From contig MFUV01000010.1 in assembly GCA_001787005.1 (NCBI GenBank), forward strand, positions 158,235 through 203,743: a stretch of 45,509 nucleotides of DNA, given 5' to 3'. The translations under genes and the position numbers were made by a program. Positions 29,464 to 38,182 of the stretch are shown here, piece by piece. The notes beneath the pieces were generated by a model, which saw only the letters and a list, made by a program, of their open reading frames with translations, ran no database searches and was not told where the DNA came from. Origin of the DNA: Candidatus Nomurabacteria bacterium RIFCSPLOWO2_01_FULL_39_18 (lineage in GTDB: Bacteria > Patescibacteriota > Minisyncoccia > Phycocordibacterales > UBA9973). Every line of letters begins with the position of its first letter. The first letter of the stretch is position 1.

Positions 29464-30489
29464 ATGAAAGAAGAAAAATTAAATGCAAAATTAAATACCG
29501 GGATAGCAGAAATTCGCAAGATCAAGATGACTAGAGAGGAAAGAGGGCGCGCGCTAGAGAACATCCTTCATTCCCCCGCCCTACCTATACCGAGCCCTTG
29601 GGGTTTTAGTTCGTTTATAATTTTAATACAGAAAAATAATCGCCTGTTATCTTACATAGTTGCCTCTTGCCTGATCCTCATTTTGGGCGGTGGTGGAGCA
29701 GTTTACGCTTCTTTCGACAGCTTGCCAGGAAGTGCTCTTTATCCGCTGAAAGTAAATATCGTTGAGCCGATTTCCTACTCTCTTACTTTTTCCCTAGAGG
29801 GCAAAGCAGAGTATGAGAGCACTCTCGCCATGATGCGCTTGATTGAAGCGGAAACTCTGGCCGACCGCGGAGAGCTTGATGCTGAAAAAGAAAAAATACT
29901 AACCGATCTCTTAGAGATTCATACTTCATCACTGGAGAGAAATCTTGGCAAAATCAAGCCATCCGAAAATGAGGAAGACGAAGAAAGAAATAATAAAATT
30001 ATTACCAACTTCCATTCTGGGATGAATGCGCATGCGAGGCTCCTAGACATCATTCGCGCGGGTGAAGAAAATGCAGAAGAAAATAATGAGAAAATTCAAA
30101 ATACCGCAATTTCAAAATCCGCGCAGGCAAACGCCAGTAAAATAAAAAATTCTTTTAAAAAAGAAAGCATCGAAGAGAACGATGATGTTAAAATACAAAA
30201 TAGATATGCTAAAAAGAAAAATGCAGTGCAGTCCATAATTGACAGAACTTCTAAAAATCTCGATCTTAATATTAACAATGAATCTCGGGGGAGAAAAAGA
30301 ATTATTGATGACACGAACAAAACACTGGAAGAAGCCAAGAGATTTCTAAAAGAGGCAGAAGAGAAAGAGAAAAAGGGAGAAAGGGTGAATGCTTATTCTA
30401 AACTGCTGGATTCTGAAGTGACTGCTAGAGAAGCGGATATTTTCCTCCAATCAGGACTTAAATTGAAATGGAAAAATAGTCGTAAGTAA
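29464..30489 (+). CDS. DUF5667-like membrane protein, putative sigma-associated partner
   Basis: One TM segment then FDSLPGSALYPLKVNIVEPISYSLTFSLEGKAEYESTLAMMRLIEAETLADRGELD; directly follows the ECF sigma gene. Confidence 0.75.
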   Translation: MKEEKLNAKLNTGIAEIRKIKMTREERGRALENILHSPALPIPSPWGFSSFIILIQKNNRLLSYIVASCLILILGGGGAVYASFDSLPGSALYPLKVNIVEPISYSLTFSLEGKAEYESTLAMMRLIEAETLADRGELDAEKEKILTDLLEIHTSSLERNLGKIKPSENEEDEERNNKIITNFHSGMNAHARLLDIIRAGEENAEENNEKIQNTAISKSAQANASKIKNSFKKESIEENDDVKIQNRYAKKKNAVQSIIDRTSKNLDLNINNESRGRKRIIDDTNKTLEEAKRFLKEAEEKEKKGERVNAYSKLLDSEVTAREADIFLQSGLKLKWKNSRK

Positions 30490-30550
30490 GAGGTTGAATG
30501 TGCCTAACCAGCGTTTGCTTCCATTCACGTAAAGATGTATAATACAATTT

Positions 30551-31339
30551 ATGAAAAAAATAGTCATGTTTGTTTCTGTTTTATCTTTAATTTTAAACGT
30601 TAATTTGACGTTTGCGAAACCTGCCGACAAAGGTTTTAAGCTCCCTTCTAATGCGATAGAGGTCACACCCAATGTCTTTAGCTTGGGTGAGGCATATGAT
30701 ATGAAGTCTCATAAATTAGTACAAGGCTATGCCATCGTGCATAAAAAAAACGGGCAAGCAAGGGGCGGCAACGCGAAACCGAAAGGCAGTACGACGTGCT
30801 ATGCAGTAATGGCAAACGGAGCAAAGTGGAAAAATGTAGAAGATTGGGAAGTTTTTCCAGGCGCCGGGCTTGATGGAAATTTTCTTCTTGATAGATTAAC
30901 GCACAGCATCAATACTTGGGAAACTGCCGCTGTGAATCAAAATATTTTAGGCTCGGGAAGTCTGGGTATCGGACCAGTCGTTGACCCATATACCCTGGAC
31001 AATGAAAATCAAGTCTCTTTTGGAACACTTGAAAGTGGCACAATTGCAGTGACAGTAGTCTGGGGAATTTTCGGAGGACCTACATCCAATAGAAAGCTTG
31101 TTGCTTGGGATCAAATTTATAATACAAACTTCCAGTGGACAGAAGATGCTCTCATAGAAACTGGCAAAATGGATTTCTGGAACATCGCTATCCACGAACT
31201 CGGACACAGCATGGGGTTGAAAGACATTTACAATTCTTCTTGTTCTGATGTGACAATGTATGGATACGGCACAGAAGGAGAAACAAAAAAGAGAGACTTA
31301 GCTCCCGCGGATATCACTGGAATAAATATTCTTTATTAA
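30551..31339 (+). CDS. Secreted zinc metalloprotease (matrixin/snapalysin-like)
   Basis: Signal peptide; AIHELGHSMGLKDIYNSSCSDVTMYGYG (HExxHxxGxxD). Confidence 0.85.
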   Translation: MKKIVMFVSVLSLILNVNLTFAKPADKGFKLPSNAIEVTPNVFSLGEAYDMKSHKLVQGYAIVHKKNGQARGGNAKPKGSTTCYAVMANGAKWKNVEDWEVFPGAGLDGNFLLDRLTHSINTWETAAVNQNILGSGSLGIGPVVDPYTLDNENQVSFGTLESGTIAVTVVWGIFGGPTSNRKLVAWDQIYNTNFQWTEDALIETGKMDFWNIAIHELGHSMGLKDIYNSSCSDVTMYGYGTEGETKKRDLAPADITGINILY

Positions 31340-31357
31340 AAATATGGCATTTTTACC

Positions 31358-31388
31358 AAAAATCCTGACATAAAAATCAGGGTTTTTG
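31358..31388. terminator. Rho-independent terminator
   Basis: AAAAATCCTGACATAAAAATCAGGGTTTTTG. Confidence 0.7.
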
Positions 31389-31424
31389 ATATCCACAGGA
31401 TATCCACCCTTGGCGCTAAATTGT

Positions 31425-31453
31425 TTGACAAATCTAGAAAATCGTGCTAGGCT
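31425..31453 (+). promoter_or_regulatory. Sigma70-like promoter
   Basis: TTGACA-N17-TAGGCT upstream of the CDS at 31531. Confidence 0.55.
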
Positions 31454-31530
31454 CTGCATTGAATTGAAGGTTTTATTTCATAAATTATTATCAACAAAGT
31501 CGTATTTTATAAGATTATTTTTTAAAATTT

Positions 31531-34500
31531 ATGCAAAAAATATTATCTCGTTTGCTTTCGTTTGTATTTGTACTTGCACTCTTTGTACCAGCATACTTTG
31601 CTTTAGCTGATAATGGATCAGTCTTTATTGATACCATCAACGGCAACCCTCCAGGAAGCACATGTATCGCCGGTGCTATTACTGTCACTGGTCATGGAAT
31701 TGAGGGTTCTAACGGAGGACCATACCACCTTGATATTGATTGGGGAGATGGATTTATAACTACAATAGATCTTCCTAGTGGAGGTGATCATCCATTTACT
31801 TTCACCGCAACACACACCCCAACGCAAGTAACTACTACTTTTGGAGTTTTTCTATATCACGGAAGCAATAGTGGAAATGATGCTCATGCAGAAATTACTA
31901 CTTTTTGCGCTACTCCACCGACAACAGCTGTACTTACTGTCAAAAAACATGTTGTAAACGACAATGGTGGAGTAGCTACTGCTCCTAATTTCAACATGCA
32001 TGTTAAAAATTCTTCAAATGTTGAAGTACCAGATGGTGGCAACGGGGTTTCAAGTCCAACATCCGGATCTGAGACAGGAAAAGATTTTATTATTACTCCA
32101 GATGGAGGGATCTACACAGTAAGTGAAGACGCTCTCGTTGGTTATACGCAGACAGGAGCTGTCGGGGATTGTGCTACAACCCTTGTTGCTGGAAATAATT
32201 ATATTTGTACGATTACCAACGATGACAATGTTCCTCTGCCGTCGACCCTTACCCTAGTAAAAACAGTTACCAATGACAACGGCGGCACAGCAGTCACTGC
32301 TAACTTTCAAGGAAAAATTGATGGTGGGAACGTTCCCTGGGCATCTGCTCAAACAGTTTCTGCTGGAGCTCACACTGCTTCTGAAACAGGCCTAGCCGGA
32401 TATGCAGCCGGAGCATGGGGCGGAGATTGTGATGCTGATGGTTCCGTCACACTTCTAGCGGGTGAAAACAAAATTTGCACGATCACCAACGACGACCAGC
32501 AAGCATACATTGTTATAAATAAAATCGTTGTAAATGATAACGGTGGAGAAGCAAGTGCTAACGAATTCCTTTTGAAAGTTGATGGTAACGCAGTTTCAGA
32601 TGAGGTTGCATTCGCAGTTAACCCGGGCGCTCATGTAGCAAGCGAGACAAACATCCCCGGATACACGGCTGGGGCGTGGGGTGGAGACTGCGATCAAAAT
32701 GGCAATGTCACAGCTATTCTCGGTCAAACAAAAACTTGCATTATAACCAATAATGACCAAATGCCATCTCTTACTTTAAACAAGGAACTTGTGCAAGACA
32801 ATGGCGGAGATTTGTTTGATGATATTTTAGACTTTATTCTCTCCGCAACTGGACCTGTTAATCTTTCAGGCACAGACGGTGTCACAAGTGGAAATGATTT
32901 TGAAACTGGAGAATATGAACTTGGAGAGGATGGTCCTGCTGGATATACAGCAAGCACTTGGGAATGTACTGGCGGCTCACTCGAAGGCAATTCTCTCTCG
33001 ATCGCTCTTGGAGAAGAAGTTAACTGTACTATCGTCAATGACGACAACCAAGCAACTTTGACTGTAATTAAAGAAGTTGAAAACAATGACGGCGGAGAAT
33101 TAAATGCCGAAGATTTTACCCTTTATATTGACAGTGATGAAGTAACTTCCGGTACTGAAAATTCTCTTGATGCAGGCGAATATACTATAAGTGAAGATGA
33201 AGTTGATGGATATGTGGGCACTATCGGCGGAGACTGCGCGGCTGATGGATCTATCACCCTTTCTCCTGGAGAAGATGCGACTTGCACCATTACAAATGAC
33301 GATGTTGCGCCTGGGCTCACTGTTATTAAATCTGTAACCAACGACAACGGCGGAGAGCTTGAAGTCGCAGACTTCACACTTTATATTGATGCAAACATCG
33401 TTACAAGCGGAAATAGCAATGTGCTAGAAGCTGGCAGCTACGTTGTAAGCGAAGGTCCAGTATCAGGCTACGAAGGTACTATCGGCGGAGACTGTGATGA
33501 AAATGGAAATGTAACACTCGATGTTGGCGACACAAAAGTCTGCACCATTACGAATGATGATGTTGCGCCATCTCTTACACTTGTAAAACAAGTTGTGAAT
33601 GACAACGGCGGAGACGCAGATGAAGTAGACTGGGCACTCTCTGCAAATGGCGATAACGAAAGTCCTTCAAATATCTCTGGCGCGGGAGGAGTTATAAGCG
33701 ATGAAACTTTCCAAGCAGATACATACACACTTTCTGAGACAAGCGGTCCAGATGGCTACGAAGCAGGTGAATGGTCTTGTGTTAAAGATTCAGTACCCGT
33801 TCTTGGCAATACTGTTACCCTATCTATCGGTCAAAGTGCGACTTGTACTATAGTAAACGATGACATCGCGCCATCTTTAACCTTAGACAAAGAAGTTATA
33901 AATGATGACAATGGAGATGAAAGCGCTTCTGCTTGGGAACTCACTGCTTCTGGCCCAACTCCAATCTCTGGAGAAGGTAACGCCTCAAGTGGCGATGACT
34001 TCGATGCTGGCACTTACACGCTCTCTGAAAGTGGTCCCGACGGCTATACCGCGAGCGACTGGCTCTGCATTGGTGGCACTCAAGAAGGCAGCACTATCAC
34101 CCTAGCATTGGGAGAGTCTGCAGAATGTACTATCACCAATGACGACAATGAACCAGAAACAGGAACTATCGTTATAGTGAAAAATGTTGAAGGCGAAGAT
34201 GATACTTTCAGTTTTGAAAATAATTTTGTAGAAGGCTTAATCCAGATCACTACAGTACAGGGCACAGGTTCAGAGACATTCTCTGGCCTCACACCTGGAG
34301 TTTACTCGCTTGCTGAAATTGTGCCAGAGGGATGGGATCTCGCGAGTGCTGTCTGTTCAGATGAATCCAATCCTGCTTCTATCGGTCTTGGCGGAGATGA
34401 AACAGTTACCTGCATCTTCACAAATACGGCAGAAGAAGTAACACAGTGTTCTGACCAAGGTGATAATGACGATGATGAACTTATAGATTCCGCTGATCCT

Positions 34501-35016
34501 GGCTGTCACACCGACAATGACCCGAATAATTCTGAATCATATGATGCAAACGATGATGACGAAGGCAATGATGATGATAATAACACGACAACCTCCACTT
34601 CAGGAAGCCGTAGAACCTCTCAAGGTCGAGTCTTGGGCGCTACGACAGAGCTCTGCACTTGGAATGTGGACACCTACATGCGCAAAGGATACAAGAATGA
34701 TCAGAGCCAAGTTATGATATTGCAACAAGATTTATTGAATGGCTACCTGAATTCAGGGCTTGTGGTTGACGGATTATTCGGTCCCCTAACTGAAGCTGCC
34801 GTAAAAGCTTTCCAAGTAGCAAAGAAAGACAGAATCCTAGCTCCTTGGGGTTTAACGCTTCCAACAGGCATCTTCTATAAGACGACTTTAGTCGAAGCTA
34901 AGAATACAATCTGCCCAGATGTTATTCTGCCGATTCCAACGGACTTGATTAACTGGAGCCAGAACCCAGGTCAAGTTCCTCCTCCAGTAGCTTCTGTTAT
35001 TTCTGCTACGCAATAA
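31531..35016 (+). CDS. Giant secreted repeat protein: about 8-9 'NDNGG...CTITNDD' units, acidic PGCHTD module, PG-binding-like tail
   Basis: 1161 aa; signal peptide; repeat ends CTITNDD/CIITNNDQ/CTIVNDD; tail GYKNDQSQVMILQQDLLNGYLNSGLVVDGLFGPLTEAAVKAFQ. Confidence 0.9.
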   Translation: MQKILSRLLSFVFVLALFVPAYFALADNGSVFIDTINGNPPGSTCIAGAITVTGHGIEGSNGGPYHLDIDWGDGFITTIDLPSGGDHPFTFTATHTPTQVTTTFGVFLYHGSNSGNDAHAEITTFCATPPTTAVLTVKKHVVNDNGGVATAPNFNMHVKNSSNVEVPDGGNGVSSPTSGSETGKDFIITPDGGIYTVSEDALVGYTQTGAVGDCATTLVAGNNYICTITNDDNVPLPSTLTLVKTVTNDNGGTAVTANFQGKIDGGNVPWASAQTVSAGAHTASETGLAGYAAGAWGGDCDADGSVTLLAGENKICTITNDDQQAYIVINKIVVNDNGGEASANEFLLKVDGNAVSDEVAFAVNPGAHVASETNIPGYTAGAWGGDCDQNGNVTAILGQTKTCIITNNDQMPSLTLNKELVQDNGGDLFDDILDFILSATGPVNLSGTDGVTSGNDFETGEYELGEDGPAGYTASTWECTGGSLEGNSLSIALGEEVNCTIVNDDNQATLTVIKEVENNDGGELNAEDFTLYIDSDEVTSGTENSLDAGEYTISEDEVDGYVGTIGGDCAADGSITLSPGEDATCTITNDDVAPGLTVIKSVTNDNGGELEVADFTLYIDANIVTSGNSNVLEAGSYVVSEGPVSGYEGTIGGDCDENGNVTLDVGDTKVCTITNDDVAPSLTLVKQVVNDNGGDADEVDWALSANGDNESPSNISGAGGVISDETFQADTYTLSETSGPDGYEAGEWSCVKDSVPVLGNTVTLSIGQSATCTIVNDDIAPSLTLDKEVINDDNGDESASAWELTASGPTPISGEGNASSGDDFDAGTYTLSESGPDGYTASDWLCIGGTQEGSTITLALGESAECTITNDDNEPETGTIVIVKNVEGEDDTFSFENNFVEGLIQITTVQGTGSETFSGLTPGVYSLAEIVPEGWDLASAVCSDESNPASIGLGGDETVTCIFTNTAEEVTQCSDQGDNDDDELIDSADPGCHTDNDPNNSESYDANDDDEGNDDDNNTTTSTSGSRRTSQGRVLGATTELCTWNVDTYMRKGYKNDQSQVMILQQDLLNGYLNSGLVVDGLFGPLTEAAVKAFQVAKKDRILAPWGLTLPTGIFYKTTLVEAKNTICPDVILPIPTDLINWSQNPGQVPPPVASVISATQ

Positions 35017-35043
35017 ATCTGTAAATCCGGGAAAGATTATTCC

Positions 35044-35080
35044 ACAAAACCCCTCCGGCTTGAGTCGGAGGGGTTTTGTG
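35044..35080. terminator. Rho-independent terminator
   Basis: ACAAAACCCCTCCGGCTTGAGTCGGAGGGGTTTTGTG. Confidence 0.9.
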
Positions 35081-35172
35081 TTGTGTAATTCCTGCAAATA
35101 CTTTAAAATTAGTACATCAGCAGATGTTATTATAATATTGACACTGTGCCTAAAATAATGTATAATTAAAAG

Positions 35173-36225
35173 ATGTTAAAATTCTTAGAGAAAGTAGTCC
35201 ATACGGTAATCCCCCACGAAAAGAATAGAAATGTCCCGCATCTGCTTCAAAAGAAATTCGTCGCCCTCCTTTCCGTACTTATCGTGGTCCTTTTTTATTT
35301 CAATCAGAATAACTTCGAGATTATACGAGAACTCAATTTAACTGGAGCAGTGTATCCGGGCGTTCTGGCTGACCTCACTAATAAAGACCGCGCAATTGAA
35401 GGAATGCCCGATCTAGCATGGAGCGACACCCTCGAGAATGCCGCGAGAATGAAAGCGGAAGATATGATACAAAACAGCTATTTCGCGCATACTAGTCCTT
35501 CCGGCGTTACTCCTTGGTATTGGCTGACGAAAGCCAACTACAGTTTCGTGTATGCTGGAGAAAATCTAGCGATAGACTTCAGAGAATCATCCAGGGTAGA
35601 GAAGGCTTGGCTTGATTCCCCTACCCACAGAGCCAATGTGCTTAGCCCTCGTTTTACTGAAATGGGTATCATGGCTCTAGACGGATCCTTTGAAGGAAGA
35701 AACACGACTTTCGTTGTTGAATATTTCGGCAAACCTATAGCATTTGCATTGCCTGAAACAAACACAAATACAGTAACATCTGAAACCACCGCATCGCTAG
35801 TGAAACCTGGAGCGGAGCTAGAGCCAGAAGTCGCTGGCGTTTCGGCTGAAAATTCTAAAACAGAAACACCGAAGGTAGAAACACCAAAAGTGGTGCCAGT
35901 CAAAATAATCGAAGAGAAGGATGAACCTACAGCCAAATTTGTCGTCGCGCAAAATATAGATTTAGTGGATAAATCAATACCAGAGAGCTTGAACCCGGGA
36001 GAAAATAAACCTCTCTCCACCTGGTATACACGCCTTATTGTAAGCCCTACCAATGCGATCAAAACCATCTATAGCACTATCTTGGGATTGATCTTGATGG
36101 CAATGATGCTCATGGTCTCCAAGGAATATCAAAGACACCACACCAAGCATCTAGTAATGGGCTTAATGCTAATGGCTTTAATCGGAGTATCCCTTTACTT
36201 CCTAAATTCTCCGGTGTTCGTTTAA
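35173..36225 (+). CDS. CAP/SCP-domain protein with membrane segments
   Basis: LAWSDTLENAARMKAEDMIQNSYFAHTSPSGVTPWYW...YAGENLAIDF...SPTHRANVLSPRFTEMGI. Confidence 0.88.
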   Translation: MLKFLEKVVHTVIPHEKNRNVPHLLQKKFVALLSVLIVVLFYFNQNNFEIIRELNLTGAVYPGVLADLTNKDRAIEGMPDLAWSDTLENAARMKAEDMIQNSYFAHTSPSGVTPWYWLTKANYSFVYAGENLAIDFRESSRVEKAWLDSPTHRANVLSPRFTEMGIMALDGSFEGRNTTFVVEYFGKPIAFALPETNTNTVTSETTASLVKPGAELEPEVAGVSAENSKTETPKVETPKVVPVKIIEEKDEPTAKFVVAQNIDLVDKSIPESLNPGENKPLSTWYTRLIVSPTNAIKTIYSTILGLILMAMMLMVSKEYQRHHTKHLVMGLMLMALIGVSLYFLNSPVFV

Positions 36226-36231
36226 TCAACC

Positions 36232-36342
36232 TTATCTAGCCTTTTTCGCAAGCATGGCTCGCTTGATCGCCAGCCTTTTCTTGGTCTTATGAGACCGTCT
36301 TGATTTCTTTTTTGGACTAAGTGTTGTGCCTCGTTTTGCCAT
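36232..36342 (-). CDS. 36-aa highly basic small protein (not in ORF track)
   Basis: MAKRGTTLSPKKKSRRSHKTKKRLAIKRAMLAKKAR*. Confidence 0.6.
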   Translation of the reverse strand: MAKRGTTLSPKKKSRRSHKTKKRLAIKRAMLAKKAR

Positions 36343-36392
36343 ATAATTTTTGTTAATAATAATCTAGCTATATAGCTATATTATACCCTAAA

Positions 36393-36656
36393 TCAAAAAA
36401 ACCTGTAAATATCCTTATGGTGCCCTATGTATAAAAAAGTCGTAGAATCTCCTTCGAAATGAAAAACAATTCGATATGTTCCATCGACACGAAAACTCCA
36501 AAGATTATTTTTCTTTGGCATCAACTTTTCTGTATTGAGTGATGGGTAAAAAATATTTTCTTGAAAAATTCTTTCCTGTCTTTCTGCTTTGAGTTTTATA
36601 ATGGAAGGAAGATTTTTATATAGAGAAACAAACTTTTTCGTATAAAATATCTTCAT
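36393..36656 (-). CDS. RelE/ParE-type toxin
   Basis: IFYTKKFVSLYKNLPSIIKLKAERQERIF...LWSFRVDGTYRIVFHFEGDSTTFLYIGHHKDIYRF. Confidence 0.85.
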   Translation of the reverse strand: MKIFYTKKFVSLYKNLPSIIKLKAERQERIFQENIFYPSLNTEKLMPKKNNLWSFRVDGTYRIVFHFEGDSTTFLYIGHHKDIYRFF

Positions 36657-36664
36657 AACAACAA

Positions 36665-36862
36665 TTACCTAAAATCTCTAAGATTTTTCCCTCTTACCAG
36701 CTTTCTGGATTTCATTTCACGGATAGACTGACTTAAATCCTTCAGAAATTTGGGTTGGAAAAGACCAAGTGAACCGGCAATCCTTTCAAGCGCAGACAAA
36801 TCAACACTCACAGAGTATTTTTTGGAAATTGGATTTTTGGTTGTTATTGTCATCAGATTCAT
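36665..36862 (-). CDS. Putative cognate antitoxin
   Basis: 65-aa ORF 8 nt upstream of the RelE-like gene. Confidence 0.65.
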   Translation of the reverse strand: MNLMTITTKNPISKKYSVSVDLSALERIAGSLGLFQPKFLKDLSQSIREMKSRKLVRGKNLRDFR

Positions 36863-36974
36863 AACTCTATATTATCAAATCTTGCAAAAAAGAGCAAATC
36901 AAGGAAAATCGAAAAACTTCCAAAAACTTTGGAAAAATATATGGGGGCTCTTAATTGGTGAGAGATGTAAAAAA

Positions 36975-37583
36975 TTAAAGTTTATCTAGAAGACCCTTAC
37001 CCGGGGCACGGGGTTGACCTTTCATTTCAGTCGACACATTAGTGAAATCTATACCCATTTTTTTCATCTTTGCTCTCCCGGGTTCCAATTTTTGTTTTAT
37101 CTCACTTAGTGCCTCATCGGCTTTCCTGTGCATGGCTACGGTTGCCATAGGAGAATCGATTTTTGCAAGTTCTCTTTCGCCCATTGGTTGACCTCTATTT
37201 TTAAAATTATTTTCAATATCCATCCCTACGAGCTTGACTTCCCTTTCTGAGAACTTTTCAAGATTGTCCAGATTTATTTTTATCAACACAGCACCACCTT
37301 TCATTGATGCCATGATGGCGCGTTTTTTAGTATCTTCGGTTGCCTTTAGATACTCTTCAAAAAATATCTCTTCTTTTTTGATTAAGTTCACAGTCTCCAC
37401 TCTGCGTTTTTCAATTTCGTCAAGTTGCTCTTTGATATATGGCTCGATGTCCTTTAACTCTTCTGAAATATCTTTTCTAGCTTGACCAGGCGCAACTCCC
37501 TCGAGAACTTTAGCACCGATAGCAACACCAGCAACTTTAACAACGTCCCCCGTAATTTCTCTTAGAAATGTTCGTCTATCCAT
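36975..37583 (-). CDS. Hypothetical protein with Tat-like N-terminus
   Basis: MDRRTFLREITGDVVKVAGVAIGAKV resembles a twin-arginine signal. Confidence 0.6.
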   Translation of the reverse strand: MDRRTFLREITGDVVKVAGVAIGAKVLEGVAPGQARKDISEELKDIEPYIKEQLDEIEKRRVETVNLIKKEEIFFEEYLKATEDTKKRAIMASMKGGAVLIKINLDNLEKFSEREVKLVGMDIENNFKNRGQPMGERELAKIDSPMATVAMHRKADEALSEIKQKLEPGRAKMKKMGIDFTNVSTEMKGQPRAPGKGLLDKL

Positions 37584-37594
37584 ATTATTTAGAA

Positions 37595-38059
37595 TTATTT
37601 TTTTCCGTATACAGGGTTCTGCCTTTTAAGCATTTCCGCATTTCTTATTTCTCTCAATTCTTCTTCCCCTAATCCTGTTTTTTGAACAACTTTTGCTATA
37701 ATTCTTATTCTATCTTCAACCGTCAATGAGTCTTCTTTTTGTGAGCCACCTTTTTCTGGAAGTACTATGCCTAAAAGTTCGTCAACGATTTTATTATAAT
37801 CACCAGTGAATACATCCTTTTTGTCTTTATTTTCTCTTAAACTTTGCACTATAGAAGTATATTGATTTTCATAATCAAGTTCTTGCGCAAGCTTTTTCTG
37901 CGCAACCGAAAGAGCTTCCCTTGGATTTTTAATATCCCCAAAAGAAGCAGATGGATTGCGTCCACGTTCTCTTTGTCTTTCCCCGTGCGTTACAACATAA
38001 TTTGGGTTATCTTTGCCTTTATCTTACCCTAAATTAAACATTTCGGTTTTTGTTTTCAT
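37595..38059 (-). pseudogene. Hypothetical gene interrupted by in-frame TAA, or shorter gene starting at GTG 37849
   Basis: MKTKTEMFNLG*DKGKDNPNYVVTHGERQRERGRNPSASFGDIKNPREALSVAQKKLAQELDYENQYTSIVQSLREN...; TAA at 38024-38026; no ATG/GTG/TTG between it and 37849. Confidence 0.5.
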
Positions 38060-38132
38060 ATTTTTTATATTTAAATAATAATACCTAAATTGTACCCCCC
38101 CCAACAGCGAAAGTCAAACGAGTTGGGATTAA

Positions 38133-38167
38133 GCTAAAAAGACCATCTTTTAGATGGTCTTTTTAGC
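38133..38167. terminator. Rho-independent (bidirectional) terminator
   Basis: GCTAAAAAGACCATCTTTTAGATGGTCTTTTTAGC, near-perfect palindrome. Confidence 0.9.
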
Positions 38168-38182
38168 AACGTGAGCTTAAGC

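Noticed and set aside
31900-34440. CRISPR-like periodicity
   Set aside because: Periodicity is protein tandem repeats of ~260-310 nt with diverged sequence, not short identical repeats with spacers; no cas genes
38095-38102. C8 homopolymer as a phase-variation tract
   Set aside because: Intergenic, not positioned in a -10/-35 spacer or coding frame that I can identify
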